Of a DNA stretch of 64,000 nucleotides, positions 1-8,846 are shown piece by piece. The stretch's first letter is position 1. Every line of letters begins with the position of its first letter. The notes below the pieces were generated by a model, which was not told the DNA's origin, did no database searches, and worked only from the letters and a program-made list of their open reading frames with translations. The position numbers were made by a program, and so were the translations under genes. The stretch is taken from NCBI RefSeq assembly GCF_947497285.1, contig NZ_CANMFT010000002.1:124001-188000 (forward strand), read 5' to 3'. The DNA is from an uncultured Aliiroseovarius sp. (lineage in GTDB: Bacteria > Pseudomonadota > Alphaproteobacteria > Rhodobacterales > Rhodobacteraceae).

Positions 1-1
1 C

Positions 2-766
2 ATCGACGGCCCGCGCTATCCCGTTCTGGGCGCGTTGTGGCAGGCCCGCGCAGGCACCGCCCGTCACGATGCGGTGGCGTGGGGCTATGCACGTGCGTGT
101 TCCGACATGGGCATGGACATCATCCAGAAATGCGAAGTGACCGGCGTGCGTCAGGCAAATGGCGTTGTCACAGGTGTCGACACCACGCATGGTCAGATTG
201 ATTGCGACAAGCTGGCCATGCTTGTGGCGGGCAACGCAAGCCATCTGGCCGATATGGCGGGCTTCCGTTTGCCGATGGAAAGCGTCGCGCTGCAAGCGCT
301 GGTGTCCGAGCCGATCAAACCCTGCATCGACGTGGTCGTGATGGCCAACACCGTTCACGGCTACATGTCTCAGTCCGACAAAGGCGAGCTTGTGATTGGC
401 GGCGGCACCGACGGGTTCAACAACTACACCCAGCGCGGATCGTTCCACCACGTGGAAGAAACCGTGCGCGCACTGGTCGAGACCTTCCCGATCATCTCGC
501 GCCTGAAAATGCTGCGCCAATGGGGCGGCATCGTAGACGTGACCGGCGACCGCTCGCCCATCATCGGCAAGACGCCACTGGGCAACTGCTTCATCAACTG
601 TGGTTGGGGCACCGGTGGCTTCAAATCGATCCCCGGATCGGGCTGGGCCATGGCCGAGACCGTCGCCAAGGGCGAACCCGGTGCGCTTGCCGGAGCATTC
701 GGCCTGAACCGCTTCACCGAAGGACGCTTCATCGATGAAAGCGTGGCTGCGGGGGTGGCGCACTGA
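2..766 (+). CDS. soxB: Sarcosine oxidase beta subunit (5' end outside window)
   Basis: C-terminal 254 residues of the FAD/FMN-binding beta subunit of heterotetrameric sarcosine oxidase, which oxidatively demethylates sarcosine to glycine and passes the C1 unit to tetrahydrofolate. The reading frame is open from base 2, so the start lies upstream; beta subunits are usually a little over 400 residues. The visible part begins with the RYPVLGALWQARAGTARHD region. The His in ARHDAVAW is the likely covalent-FMN attachment residue by family comparison. It ends with the GWGTGGFKSIPGSG dinucleotide-binding segment typical of the DAO superfamily. It is the first visible gene of soxBDAG. It is separated from soxD by a hairpin-rich gap, unlike the overlapping genes that follow. 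Confidence 0.95.
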   Translation: MDGPRYPVLGALWQARAGTARHDAVAWGYARACSDMGMDIIQKCEVTGVRQANGVVTGVDTTHGQIDCDKLAMLVAGNASHLADMAGFRLPMESVALQALVSEPIKPCIDVVVMANTVHGYMSQSDKGELVIGGGTDGFNNYTQRGSFHHVEETVRALVETFPIISRLKMLRQWGGIVDVTGDRSPIIGKTPLGNCFINCGWGTGGFKSIPGSGWAMAETVAKGEPGALAGAFGLNRFTEGRFIDESVAAGVAH

Positions 767-796
767 TGGCCTCTGATCTGTATCAAAAGAATACCA

Positions 797-850
797 CCGT
801 CGCGCTTGCCGCGACGGATCACGCCCGACCCGCCCCACAGGGCGGGCGTG
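797..850 (+). other. Two intercistronic stem-loops between soxB and soxD
   Basis: The 142-base gap holds two strong inverted repeats. The first is 797-804 paired with 810-817 (8 bp, perfect, 5-nt loop). The second is 820-827 paired with 843-850 (8 bp, perfect), with a competing inner CCGCCC/GGGCGG pairing. Neither is followed by a T-run, so they are not classical terminators. They may protect or process the mRNA, or they may be a small palindromic repeat element. No ORF is apparent in the gap. Confidence 0.6.
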
Positions 851-908
851 AATACGCCCACCCTCGGGCCGGGCGCGATCCTCTGTTTATCTTGAAAGGA
901 ATGCAGCC

Positions 909-1232
909 ATGCTGATCCTTGAATGCCCCTATTGCGGCGTGGTGGCCGATGAAACGGACCTGCATGGCGGCGGCGAGGCGCATCTGAAGCGTTTCGGTCC
1001 CGGCTCGTCCGATGAAGATTTTCAGACCTATCTGTTCCACCGCGCGAACCCCAAAGGCGTTCACTTTGAACGCTGGCGGCACGTGTCGGGTTGCGGCAAG
1101 TGGTTCCACGCGGCGCGCAATACCATGACGCTCGAGGTTTACGGCACCTATTCCGCCCAGACCTATGAGCCGCCCAAAGCGATCATCAACGCGGTTATAA
1201 AGAAACATCCCGAATGGGAGGGCTATAAATGA
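909..1232 (+). CDS. soxD: Sarcosine oxidase delta subunit
   Basis: Small 107-residue zinc-binding subunit of heterotetrameric sarcosine oxidase, a normal length for the family. The N-terminal CPYCG (Cys6 and Cys9) and the later HVSGCGKWFH segment provide the His and Cys that complete the zinc site in known delta subunits. The start ATG follows a GAAAGGA-type ribosome site. The stop TGA overlaps the start of soxA (ATGA), which indicates translational coupling. The protein is structural: it helps hold the alpha and beta subunits together in the cytoplasmic complex. Confidence 0.95.
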   Translation: MLILECPYCGVVADETDLHGGGEAHLKRFGPGSSDEDFQTYLFHRANPKGVHFERWRHVSGCGKWFHAARNTMTLEVYGTYSAQTYEPPKAIINAVIKKHPEWEGYK

Positions 1233-4200
1233 GCACCCGTCTGGCAAAGGGCGGCCGTCTGATCGACCGCACCAAACCGAAGAATTTCACCTTCAACGGT
1301 AAACGCATGAAGGGGTATGAGGGCGACACGCTGGCCGCGGCCCTTCTGGGCGAAGACCAGATGCTGGTGGGCCGGTCGTTCAAATACCACCGCCCGCGCG
1401 GCATTGTCGCCAGCGGCGCGGAAGAGCCCAATGCGCTGGTCAACATGGGGCAGGGCGGGCGCTTTGAACCCAACCAGCGCGTCACCACGACCGAGCTGTT
1501 TGACGGCCTGACCTGCACCTCGCAAAACCACTGGCCGAGCCTTGAGTTCGATGTGGGCGTGATCAACAACTATGCCGCGCGTTTCCTGCCGGCGGGGTTC
1601 TATTACAAAACCTTCATGGCGCCCGCGCCCGCATGGAAACACGTGTTCGAACCGATCATCCGCAAATCCGCTGGTCTGGGCAAAGTCCCGACCGAGGCTG
1701 ACCTGGATCGTTACGAGCATTTCTATCACCACACTGATGTGCTGGTGGTCGGCGGCGGTGTCGCCGGTCTGGCCGCCGCTCTGGCTGCAGGTCGGTCGGG
1801 CGCGAAAGTGCTGGTGATGGAGCAGACGCACCATTGGGGCGGCCGTGCGCCGGTTGATGGCGGCGAGATTGACGGGCTATCGCCTGAAGATTGGATCAAT
1901 GCCACTCTGGCCGAGCTGGAAGGGATGGACAGCGTCACCCTGCGCACCCGCATGATGGGCTCGGGCGTTTATGATCACGGCTATGCGCTTGGCTATGAAC
2001 GTGTGGCGGATCACACGCCGGGCGATGACCGCCCGCGCCATCGCCTGTGGCGCATCCGTGCACAGCAGATCGTCACCGCGACGGGGTCGATCGAACGCCC
2101 GTTGTCCTTTGCGGGCAACGACATCCCGGGTGTCATGCTGGCCGCTGCCGTGCGTGATTACGCCGTGAATTGGGGCGTGTCGGTGGGCGACCGCACCGTG
2201 GTTGTGACCAACAATGACGACGCCTACCGCACGGCACTTGTGTTGAAAGAGGCCGGGCTGGACGTGCCGGTCATTCTGGACGCACGCGACCAAGCCACCG
2301 GTCCGCTGGCAGAGGCTGCCCGCGCCGCTGGCATTCGTGTCGAGGTCGGCAAAGCAATTGCCAAGGTGAACGGCGGCAAGCGCGTCACGGGCGTGTCGAT
2401 CTGTTCGCAGTCAGGCGAGGGTTCGGCGGTCGAAGATATCGCTTGCGACGCGGTCGCCATGTCGGGCGGCTGGTCGCCTGTCGTGCACCTGTGGTCGCAT
2501 TGCGGCGGCAAACTGATCTGGGACGAGGCGCAGTCGCATTTCCGTCCCGATCCTGACCGCGCGCCCACGGGCCATGACGGTCAGCCTTTCGTGGTCACCG
2601 CTGGTGCCGCGTCGGGTGCTATGGGATTGGCGGATGTGCTGTCGGACGCCTATGAAGCGGGCAAGCAAGCGGCGAAAGCCGCAGGCGGCAAGGCCGTGCG
2701 CAAGGCTGGCCCCAAGGCAGACCCCGAGGCGACACAGCCAATGGCTCCTGTCTGGATCATGCCGCAGGGTGCGGGCCATCAGAAACGCATGAAAATGTGG
2801 CTGGATTACCAGAACGACGTGAAGGTGTCGGATGTGCAGCTTGCTGCCCGTGAGGGATATGAAAGCGTCGAGCACACTAAGCGTTACACCACGTTGGGCA
2901 TGGCGACGGATCAAGGGAAACTATCTAATATCAATGGCTTGGCGGTTCTTTCTGATGCATTGGGTCAACCCATTCCGGCGACCGGCACCACCACTTTCCG
3001 CCCGCCTTACACGCCGATCAGCTTCGGCGCGATTGCAGGTGAAGCGCGTCACGAGATCTTCCAGCCGATCCGTCGCACGCCGATGCATCAGTGGCACGAA
3101 GACGCGGGCGCCTACATGGAACCTGTCGGCCATTGGCGTCGCCCATATTGCTATGCCAAACCGGGCGAGACCAACGAACAGGCCGTGCATCGCGAAGTTC
3201 TGAACACCCGCGAAAAGCTGGGCCTGCTCGATGCCTCGACGCTGGGCAAGCTGATCGTCAAAGGTCCGGACGCGGGCAAGTTTCTGGACATGATGTATAC
3301 CAACATGATGTCGAACCTTGCCGTGGGCAAATGCCGCTATGGTCTGATGTGCTCGGAAAACGGGTTCCTGTCGGACGATGGTGTTGTCGCCCGGATCGAC
3401 GAGGATACGTGGCTCTGCCACACGACCTCGGGCGGGGCCGACCGCATCTATGCGTGGATGGAGGAATGGCTGCAAACCGAATGGTGGGACTGGAAAGTCT
3501 ACGTCGCGAACATCACCGAGCAACTGGCGCAGGTCGCCGTGGTCGGCCCCAACGCGCGCAAGCTGTTGGAAAAGCTGGGCGGGATGGATGTGTCCAAGGA
3601 AACGCTGCCCTTCATGCAGTGGAAAGACGGTAAGATCGGCGACTTCGACGCCCGCGTCTATCGCATCTCGTTCTCGGGCGAGCTGTCATACGAGATCGCC
3701 GTACCCGCCAGCCAGGGCCGCGCCTTCTGGGACAAGCTGCTGGAAGCCGGTGAGGAATTCGGCGTCATGCCTTACGGCACTGAATGTCTGCACATCATGC
3801 GGGCCGAGAAGGGCTTTATCATGATTGGCGACGAAACCGACGGTACCGTGATTCCGCAGGATCTTGGGCTGAACTGGGCGATCTCGAAGAAGAAAGAGGA
3901 CTTTCTTGGCAAGCGCGCTCAGCTTCGTAGCCATATGACAGACCCGGATCGCTGGAAGCTGGTCGGCTTGGAAACGCTGGACGGTTCGGTCCTGCCGGAT
4001 GGGGCTTACGCGGTCGCGGAAGGCAACAACGAATACGGCCAGCGCAACATGATTGGGCGCGTGACCTCTACCTATTATTCGCCGACGTTGAAAAAGGGCA
4101 TCGCGATGGGGCTTGTGAAACACGGTCCCGACCGCATGGGCGAAGTCTTGGATTTCCCGACGGTCGATGGGTCTAGCACGGTGATTAAGGCGCGGATTTG

Positions 4201-4246
4201 TGATCCGGTCTTCTATGACAAGGACGGGGAGAAGCAGAATGTCTAA
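1229..4246 (+). CDS. soxA: Sarcosine oxidase alpha subunit
   Basis: 1005-residue alpha subunit, full length for the family. Residues about 1-100 form the Fer2-like N-terminal domain. A Rossmann NAD-binding motif, VLVVGGGVAGLAAALAAGRS, starts near residue 171. The region from about residue 610 onward resembles the aminomethyltransferase (GCV_T) fold that binds tetrahydrofolate and accepts the methylene group to give 5,10-methylene-THF. It starts inside the soxD stop and overlaps soxG by 8 bases, so soxD, soxA and soxG are coupled. Together with SoxB it forms the catalytic core of sarcosine degradation, the last step of glycine betaine catabolism. Confidence 0.96.
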   Translation: MSTRLAKGGRLIDRTKPKNFTFNGKRMKGYEGDTLAAALLGEDQMLVGRSFKYHRPRGIVASGAEEPNALVNMGQGGRFEPNQRVTTTELFDGLTCTSQNHWPSLEFDVGVINNYAARFLPAGFYYKTFMAPAPAWKHVFEPIIRKSAGLGKVPTEADLDRYEHFYHHTDVLVVGGGVAGLAAALAAGRSGAKVLVMEQTHHWGGRAPVDGGEIDGLSPEDWINATLAELEGMDSVTLRTRMMGSGVYDHGYALGYERVADHTPGDDRPRHRLWRIRAQQIVTATGSIERPLSFAGNDIPGVMLAAAVRDYAVNWGVSVGDRTVVVTNNDDAYRTALVLKEAGLDVPVILDARDQATGPLAEAARAAGIRVEVGKAIAKVNGGKRVTGVSICSQSGEGSAVEDIACDAVAMSGGWSPVVHLWSHCGGKLIWDEAQSHFRPDPDRAPTGHDGQPFVVTAGAASGAMGLADVLSDAYEAGKQAAKAAGGKAVRKAGPKADPEATQPMAPVWIMPQGAGHQKRMKMWLDYQNDVKVSDVQLAAREGYESVEHTKRYTTLGMATDQGKLSNINGLAVLSDALGQPIPATGTTTFRPPYTPISFGAIAGEARHEIFQPIRRTPMHQWHEDAGAYMEPVGHWRRPYCYAKPGETNEQAVHREVLNTREKLGLLDASTLGKLIVKGPDAGKFLDMMYTNMMSNLAVGKCRYGLMCSENGFLSDDGVVARIDEDTWLCHTTSGGADRIYAWMEEWLQTEWWDWKVYVANITEQLAQVAVVGPNARKLLEKLGGMDVSKETLPFMQWKDGKIGDFDARVYRISFSGELSYEIAVPASQGRAFWDKLLEAGEEFGVMPYGTECLHIMRAEKGFIMIGDETDGTVIPQDLGLNWAISKKKEDFLGKRAQLRSHMTDPDRWKLVGLETLDGSVLPDGAYAVAEGNNEYGQRNMIGRVTSTYYSPTLKKGIAMGLVKHGPDRMGEVLDFPTVDGSSTVIKARICDPVFYDKDGEKQNV

Positions 4247-4796
4247 TGCTGTATCCGCACTGCAAGGCGCGTCGTTTGATGGCTATTGCAAGGTCGAAGA
4301 GGCCGGATTGGTCGGCATGATCACCCTGCGCGGCGATCTGTCGTCTGCGGGCGTTGCCAAGGCGGTCAAGGCCGCAACGGGGGCTGCCATGCCGGGGCAG
4401 GGCGAGATTACCGAAGGTGCAAAAGGGCGCGCGGGCTGGATGTCTCCTGATGAGTTGTTGCTGATCGTGGATCACGCCAAGGCGGCAGACTTTGTCGCGG
4501 CCGCCAGCAAATCGCTGGCGAAAGAGCACGCGCTGGTTGTGAACGTGTCTGACGCGCGTGCGGTCTACCGCGTGACCGGAGACGCTGTGCGCGAGGTGCT
4601 GGCCAAGCTCAGCCCTGCCGACACAGCCGCCATGGTGCCCGGCCAAATTCGGCGCACCCGGATCGCGCAAATCCCGGCTGCGTTCTACCTGACCGACGAG
4701 AAAACGGCGGAACTGATTTGTTTCAGGTCGGTGGCACAATACGCGTTTGATATCTTGAAGGATGCAGCGATGTCTGGCGGAGAAGTCGGCGTTTAA
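4239..4796 (+). CDS. soxG: Sarcosine oxidase gamma subunit
   Basis: 185-residue gamma subunit. The start at 4239 (MSNAVSALQG) is preferred over an in-frame codon 39 bases earlier. It overlaps soxA by only 8 bases and the earlier option lies deep inside the soxA coding end. The sequence ends in the conserved region with SVAQYAFDILKDA, as in other SoxG proteins. The gamma subunit packs on the alpha C-terminal folate domain and is needed for assembly of the heterotetramer. It is the last gene of the soxBDAG block; no clear terminator follows. Confidence 0.93.
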   Translation: MSNAVSALQGASFDGYCKVEEAGLVGMITLRGDLSSAGVAKAVKAATGAAMPGQGEITEGAKGRAGWMSPDELLLIVDHAKAADFVAAASKSLAKEHALVVNVSDARAVYRVTGDAVREVLAKLSPADTAAMVPGQIRRTRIAQIPAAFYLTDEKTAELICFRSVAQYAFDILKDAAMSGGEVGV

Positions 4797-4854
4797 GAAC
4801 TGCGCCGGCTCGAAAGCAATTTGCAACCAATGGTTGAGATGCTAGAGTGCGGGA

Positions 4855-5259
4855 ATGCGTATTCTCGCCCTCTTCCTCATACTTCTAACGCCGGCCACCG
4901 CGACGGCCACAATCTACAATTGTGACATCACGCCCAGCGGAACGGGGGACTGGCTGCCGACGCGGCTGCTGGTTGAACATGAAGTTGGAGCGCCTTCAGC
5001 GGACGTTTGGGACCCCCTGATCAAGTATTTTGTAGGGGCGCCAATGCAGGCCCGTGTTGTTGTAGAGAATTCCAAACGGGTTACCATGACGTGGGACATA
5101 ACGCGCCTGACAAACACCCAAAGAGGTGACCGGCAATATACGCCAGCGCTCAGTTTTCGGGCGACGATCCTGAAGCCGTCCCTGAAACTGGTAATTCGGT
5201 CGAAACCTCGCGGGTATTCGAACGCCTATTTGGGGCAGGGCATTTGCCGAACGAAGTGA
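4855..5259 (+). CDS. Small secreted protein of unknown function
   Basis: 134 residues with a clear N-terminal signal peptide (short basic start MR, hydrophobic LALFLILLTPATA, then ATATI). The mature part has two cysteines (in YNCDI and GQGICRTK) that could form a disulfide bridge in the periplasm. I recognise no domain. Beta-rich composition suggests a small periplasmic beta protein. It lies 58 bases after soxG on the same strand and before sodB. Base composition is a little lower in GC than its neighbours. Function is unassigned. Confidence 0.7.
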   Translation: MRILALFLILLTPATATATIYNCDITPSGTGDWLPTRLLVEHEVGAPSADVWDPLIKYFVGAPMQARVVVENSKRVTMTWDITRLTNTQRGDRQYTPALSFRATILKPSLKLVIRSKPRGYSNAYLGQGICRTK

Positions 5260-5400
5260 ACGCGAAATTGGCAGCACGGGTTCATTCGCACGACGCCGGT
5301 CGATACGAATATAGCCGGTTCTCTGGGTTGCCCCTTGACCTTCCCCCGCCCGCTGCCCCATCTAAGACGTAACGGAAACACGCACGAACAGGAGGCCAAA

Positions 5401-6000
5401 ATGGCTTTTGAACTTCCCGATCTTCCTTACGCACATGACGCACTGGCCGAATTCGGCATGTCGGCGGAAACGATGGAATTCCACCATGACCTGCACCACA
5501 AAGCCTATGTCGACAATGGCAACAAACTGATTGCCGGGACCGAGTGGGAAAACAAGTCGCTGGAAGACATCATCACCGGCACTTACGACAAGTCGGCTGT
5601 TGCTCAGAACGGTATTTTCAACAACATCAGCCAGCTTTGGAACCACAACCAGTTCTGGGAAATGATGGGTCCGGGCAAGACCGCGATGCCGGGTGAGCTT
5701 GAAAAAGCGATCAAAGACAGCTTTGGCTCGGTCGACGAATTCAAGTCGCAGTTCGCCGCAGCCGGTGCAGGCCAGTTCGGCTCGGGCTGGGCGTGGTTGG
5801 TGAAAGACACCGATGGCGGGCTGAAGGTCACCAAGACCGAAAACGGTGTGAACCCGCTCTGCTTCGGCCAGACCGCTCTGTTGGGCTGCGACGTGTGGGA
5901 GCATTCCTACTATATCGACTTCCGCAACAAGCGTCCGGCGTATCTGGACAACTTCCTGAACAATCTTGTGAACTGGGAAAACGTGGCCTCGCGCCTGTAA
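5401..6000 (+). CDS. sodB: Superoxide dismutase (iron type)
   Basis: 199 residues, normal length for Fe/Mn superoxide dismutase, which converts superoxide to oxygen and hydrogen peroxide in the cytoplasm. Metal ligands sit in the family segments: the first His in EFHHDLHHKAYV, the second in WNHNQFWE, and Asp and His in CDVWEHSYYIDFRN. The start MAFELPDLPYAHDAL is typical, and an ACAGGAGG ribosome site lies just ahead, which rules out the upstream in-frame codon. The residues before the CDVWEH motif (FGQTALLGCDVWEH) favour the iron form. A terminator follows at 6057. Confidence 0.95.
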   Translation: MAFELPDLPYAHDALAEFGMSAETMEFHHDLHHKAYVDNGNKLIAGTEWENKSLEDIITGTYDKSAVAQNGIFNNISQLWNHNQFWEMMGPGKTAMPGELEKAIKDSFGSVDEFKSQFAAAGAGQFGSGWAWLVKDTDGGLKVTKTENGVNPLCFGQTALLGCDVWEHSYYIDFRNKRPAYLDNFLNNLVNWENVASRL

Positions 6001-6056
6001 GGCATTGCGGCACGCAACCGAAGATCCGGTTGCACGACGCATCACAGAATGTCATG

Positions 6057-6085
6057 GCGGTCACCCCTTGGGTGGCCGCTTTTTC
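6057..6085 (+). terminator. Rho-independent terminator after sodB
   Basis: Stem 6057-6064 pairs with 6072-6079 (8 bp with one G-T pair, loop CCCTTGG), followed by TTTTTC. A second weaker 7-bp hairpin precedes it at 6014-6033. It separates sodB from the downstream permease gene. Confidence 0.75.
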
Positions 6086-6122
6086 TGTGCCATGACAGTC
6101 CGATACGCAGCAGGAGCGCGCC

Positions 6123-7037
6123 ATGAGCGACACCACAAAAGGGATTGCGGCAATAATAGCCGCCTGCGTCGTCTGGGGCACGTCTCCGTTGTTCTACAAG
6201 ATGCTGGAACACGTGCCGCCGCTTGAGCTTCTCAGCCACCGAACCTTGTGGTCGCTGGCACTGTTCGGGTTGCTCTTGGGCGTGCAGGGCCGGTTGGGCG
6301 AAGTCCCAAAGCTGTTGCATGGCCGATCGCTGCTGCTGATCGCGGTTTCGGCTTTCGTCATCTCGGTCAATTGGGGCGGCTTCATCTTGTCGGTGCAGAT
6401 CGGCATGGTGGTGCAAAGCAGCCTTGGGTATTTCATTTTCCCCCTGGTGATGGTCGCTTTGGGGCGCCTGCTGTTTGGGGAAACCATCACCCGCGCCAAG
6501 GCGATGGCCTTGGGGCTCGGGGTTTTGGCGGTGTTGACGCTGACGTTCGGTTTGGGTGTCACGCCATGGCTCTCGCTGCTTTTGGGGGGGACATTTGCCG
6601 TCTATGGCGCGGTCAAAAAGGTCGTCGCCTCGGGTCCGATCGTGTCTGTAACCGCCGAGGTTTTGTTGCTGGCCCCCTTGGCCATCATCTGGCTGCTGGG
6701 CACGCATTTGGCCGGCTGGGAGGGGATCGTGGGCCGCAACGGCGCCGTTTTCGGCCAGCATCTATGGGACAGCGTGTTGCTTGTCACATCCGGTCTGATC
6801 ACGGCAGGGCCGTTGGTGATGTTCAGCTATGCCTCGCGCCGGTTGGCCTTGTCGACGGTGGGGCTGGTGCAATATCTGAACCCGAGCTTGCAATTCACCT
6901 GTGCCGTGGTTGTTCTGGGCGAGGTGATAACCCCGTGGCATATGATTGCCTTCCCAATGATCTGGTTGGCGCTTGCGATCTATTCTGCAGATGCCATCCG
7001 TCGCGACAGAGCATCGCGCAAGGCCGCGACGGCCTGA
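6123..7037 (+). CDS. rarD: RarD-type EamA-family permease
   Basis: 304-residue polytopic inner-membrane protein with about ten hydrophobic helices, arranged as two EamA/DMT halves. The start GIAAIIAACVVWGTSPLFYK resembles the RarD (chloramphenicol-sensitive protein) branch of the drug/metabolite transporter superfamily. The substrate is unknown; RarD members are only loosely linked to amino acid or drug export. The ATG at 6123 follows GGAGCG. The 3' end overlaps by 58 bases the convergent LOG gene on the other strand, so the two share a terminator-free tail-to-tail junction. Confidence 0.85.
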   Translation: MSDTTKGIAAIIAACVVWGTSPLFYKMLEHVPPLELLSHRTLWSLALFGLLLGVQGRLGEVPKLLHGRSLLLIAVSAFVISVNWGGFILSVQIGMVVQSSLGYFIFPLVMVALGRLLFGETITRAKAMALGLGVLAVLTLTFGLGVTPWLSLLLGGTFAVYGAVKKVVASGPIVSVTAEVLLLAPLAIIWLLGTHLAGWEGIVGRNGAVFGQHLWDSVLLVTSGLITAGPLVMFSYASRRLALSTVGLVQYLNPSLQFTCAVVVLGEVITPWHMIAFPMIWLALAIYSADAIRRDRASRKAATA

Positions 7038-7558
7038 TCCACTGTGTCTGCAACGGTGATGAAATCACGCAAGCTGGCCTCGGCGTAGCCTTGGTCGATC
7101 ACGTGGTCCACCAATCCGATCAGCGGGTCCCAGAACCCGTTGACGTTCAGCAGCAGGATCGGCTTGTCATGCAGCCCAAGCTGGCGCCAAGTCAGCACTT
7201 CAAAGAATTCATCCAGTGATCCGGCGCCGCCGGGCAAGACCACGACGGCGTCTGAATTCATGAACATAACCTTCTTTCGCTCGTGCATGTTCTCGGTCAC
7301 GATGAAGGTGGTCAGGTCGCGCTTGCCCACTTCGCGCTGTAGCAGGTGCTGGGGGATCACCCCGAAGGTTGTCGCGCCCTGCGCCTTGGCTGCCGCTGCG
7401 ACCGTGCCCATCAGCCCGACATCGCCCGCACCATAGACCAGCCGCCATTTGTTTTCGGCAAGTGCGGACCCGAGGTCGCGCGCAGCCTCGGTGAAAGCCG
7501 GATCAGCGCCAAATCGTGAGCCACAGTAGACGCAGACAGAAGCAGGTAGAATGGGCAT
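6980..7558 (-). CDS. LOG-family protein (TIGR00730), nucleoside 5'-monophosphate phosphoribohydrolase
   Basis: 192 residues. It carries the LOG signature PGGAGSLDEFFEVLTWRQLG (the PGGxGTxxE motif, with Ser for Thr) and the N-terminal VCVYCGSRFG seen in bacterial LOG proteins. The family cleaves cytokinin riboside or other nucleoside 5'-monophosphates to base plus ribose 5-phosphate; the bacterial role is usually nucleotide turnover. The start MPILPASVCVYCG at 7558 is chosen because the upstream extension in frame is low-complexity and overlaps the divergent promoter region. Divergent from the LysM gene, convergent with rarD. Confidence 0.9.
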   Translation of the reverse strand: MPILPASVCVYCGSRFGADPAFTEAARDLGSALAENKWRLVYGAGDVGLMGTVAAAAKAQGATTFGVIPQHLLQREVGKRDLTTFIVTENMHERKKVMFMNSDAVVVLPGGAGSLDEFFEVLTWRQLGLHDKPILLLNVNGFWDPLIGLVDHVIDQGYAEASLRDFITVADTVDQAVAALRDALSRRMASAE

Positions 7559-7594
7559 GGAGCATCCCTTTGGTGCAGTGGTGAGAATGAGCTT

Positions 7595-7623
7595 TTGACC
7601 GGTGTTAGCGGGATTGATAGACT
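7595..7623 (+). promoter_or_regulatory. Candidate sigma-70 promoter for the LysM gene
   Basis: TTGACC at 7595-7600 and TAGACT at 7618-7623, 17 bases apart, in the 109-base divergent gap between the LOG gene and the LysM gene. It lies 45 bases before the LysM start. Position and spacing fit; the -10 box is only a partial match. Confidence 0.4.
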
Positions 7624-7667
7624 TCAACAAGGCAGTGCGACGCAAAGATCGCCAGCAGAGGAAGCAT

Positions 7668-8801
7668 ATGACAGCAGAAACAGGCGGCACCGGCCCCTCG
7701 AAAGGGCTTTTGATTGCAGGCGGGGTGGCAATCGTGCTTGGCCTTGCGGTCTTGGGATATGTGATGCGTCCAGACCCGGCGCCGATGGCTGACACGACCG
7801 CTGATCAAACCACTGACACAACGCCCGGTGGGCAGGTCGCGATCACGCAGGACGCCACCACGCCCGACGCGGCAGACGCGACGCCACCCGCTGGATTGGC
7901 GGGCTTTGATGTGGTGCGCGTGGACCCCGAGGGTCGCGCCGTCGTGGCAGGGCATGGCACTCCGGGCAGCACACTTCAGTTGACGATCAACGGTGCGCCG
8001 CTTGAAACGGTGATTGTCGATGCTGATGGAAACTTCGTGACCTTGCTGGACATGCCCGCGGACACGCCGGGCACGCTGGGGCTTGACGCTTTGGATGAAA
8101 CCGGTGCCGTTATCGAAGGCGGGGCGATGGCGCAGACGGTGTTGATTGAACCTGCTGCCTCTGCGACGGCAGACGACCAAGTTGCCGACGCGGGGCCTGC
8201 GCCCGAAACAGGCGACGCCACTGCCCCGACAGTGGAAACAGGCGAACAAGCCGCTGCCCCACGCGTTCTATTGGCCGACGATCAGGGCATTGCCGTCTTG
8301 CAGGATGGCACCGGGCGACCTGCGGTGGACAACGTGGTCATCGACGCCATTTCCTATGACGAAGCCGGAGAGGTCGCGCTGTCCGGGCGCGGGCAGGGCG
8401 GCGGCAATGTGCGCGTCTACCTGGATAACACCCCCGTTCAAACGGCCAAGATCGCCGAAGATGGCCAATGGCGTTTGCCGCTGCCCGAGGTCGAGGGCGG
8501 CGTCTATACACTCAGGGTCGATGAGTTGTCAGACGATGGCACGGTTCTGTCGCGCACAGAGACACCATTCAAACGCGAAGAGCCTGAACAGTTGGCGGAG
8601 GCCACCGCACAGGTGGCGGACGCGGCGGCCCGCGTTCAGGCGGTCACGGTGCAACCGGGGTTTACCCTTTGGGCCATTGCGCGCGACCATTTGGGTGATG
8701 GTCCGCTATATGTGCGGGTGTTCGAAGCCAACCGCGACCAGATCCGCAATCCCGACCTGATCTATCCCGGACAGGTCTTTAAAATTCCGGACGCCAACTA
8801 G
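7668..8801 (+). CDS. LysM peptidoglycan-binding domain protein
   Basis: 377 residues. One N-terminal membrane anchor (LLIAGGVAIVLGLAVLGYVM) is followed by a long acidic, Ala/Thr/Asp-rich periplasmic stretch and Ig-like segments (for example VYLDNTPVQTAKIAEDGQW). A C-terminal LysM domain of about 50 residues starts at VTVQPGFTLWAIARDHLG and ends at YPGQVFKIPD. The start at 7668 follows AGAGGAAG and gives the anchor directly; an in-frame earlier codon would add a poor basic leader. It is probably a cell-envelope protein that binds peptidoglycan. It ends tail-to-tail with the arsR-type gene. Confidence 0.85.
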   Translation: MTAETGGTGPSKGLLIAGGVAIVLGLAVLGYVMRPDPAPMADTTADQTTDTTPGGQVAITQDATTPDAADATPPAGLAGFDVVRVDPEGRAVVAGHGTPGSTLQLTINGAPLETVIVDADGNFVTLLDMPADTPGTLGLDALDETGAVIEGGAMAQTVLIEPAASATADDQVADAGPAPETGDATAPTVETGEQAAAPRVLLADDQGIAVLQDGTGRPAVDNVVIDAISYDEAGEVALSGRGQGGGNVRVYLDNTPVQTAKIAEDGQWRLPLPEVEGGVYTLRVDELSDDGTVLSRTETPFKREEPEQLAEATAQVADAAARVQAVTVQPGFTLWAIARDHLGDGPLYVRVFEANRDQIRNPDLIYPGQVFKIPDAN

Positions 8802-8846
8802 CGCCTCGCCACCGCAACACGCATCTAATGCGCTGCGATCCGGTCG

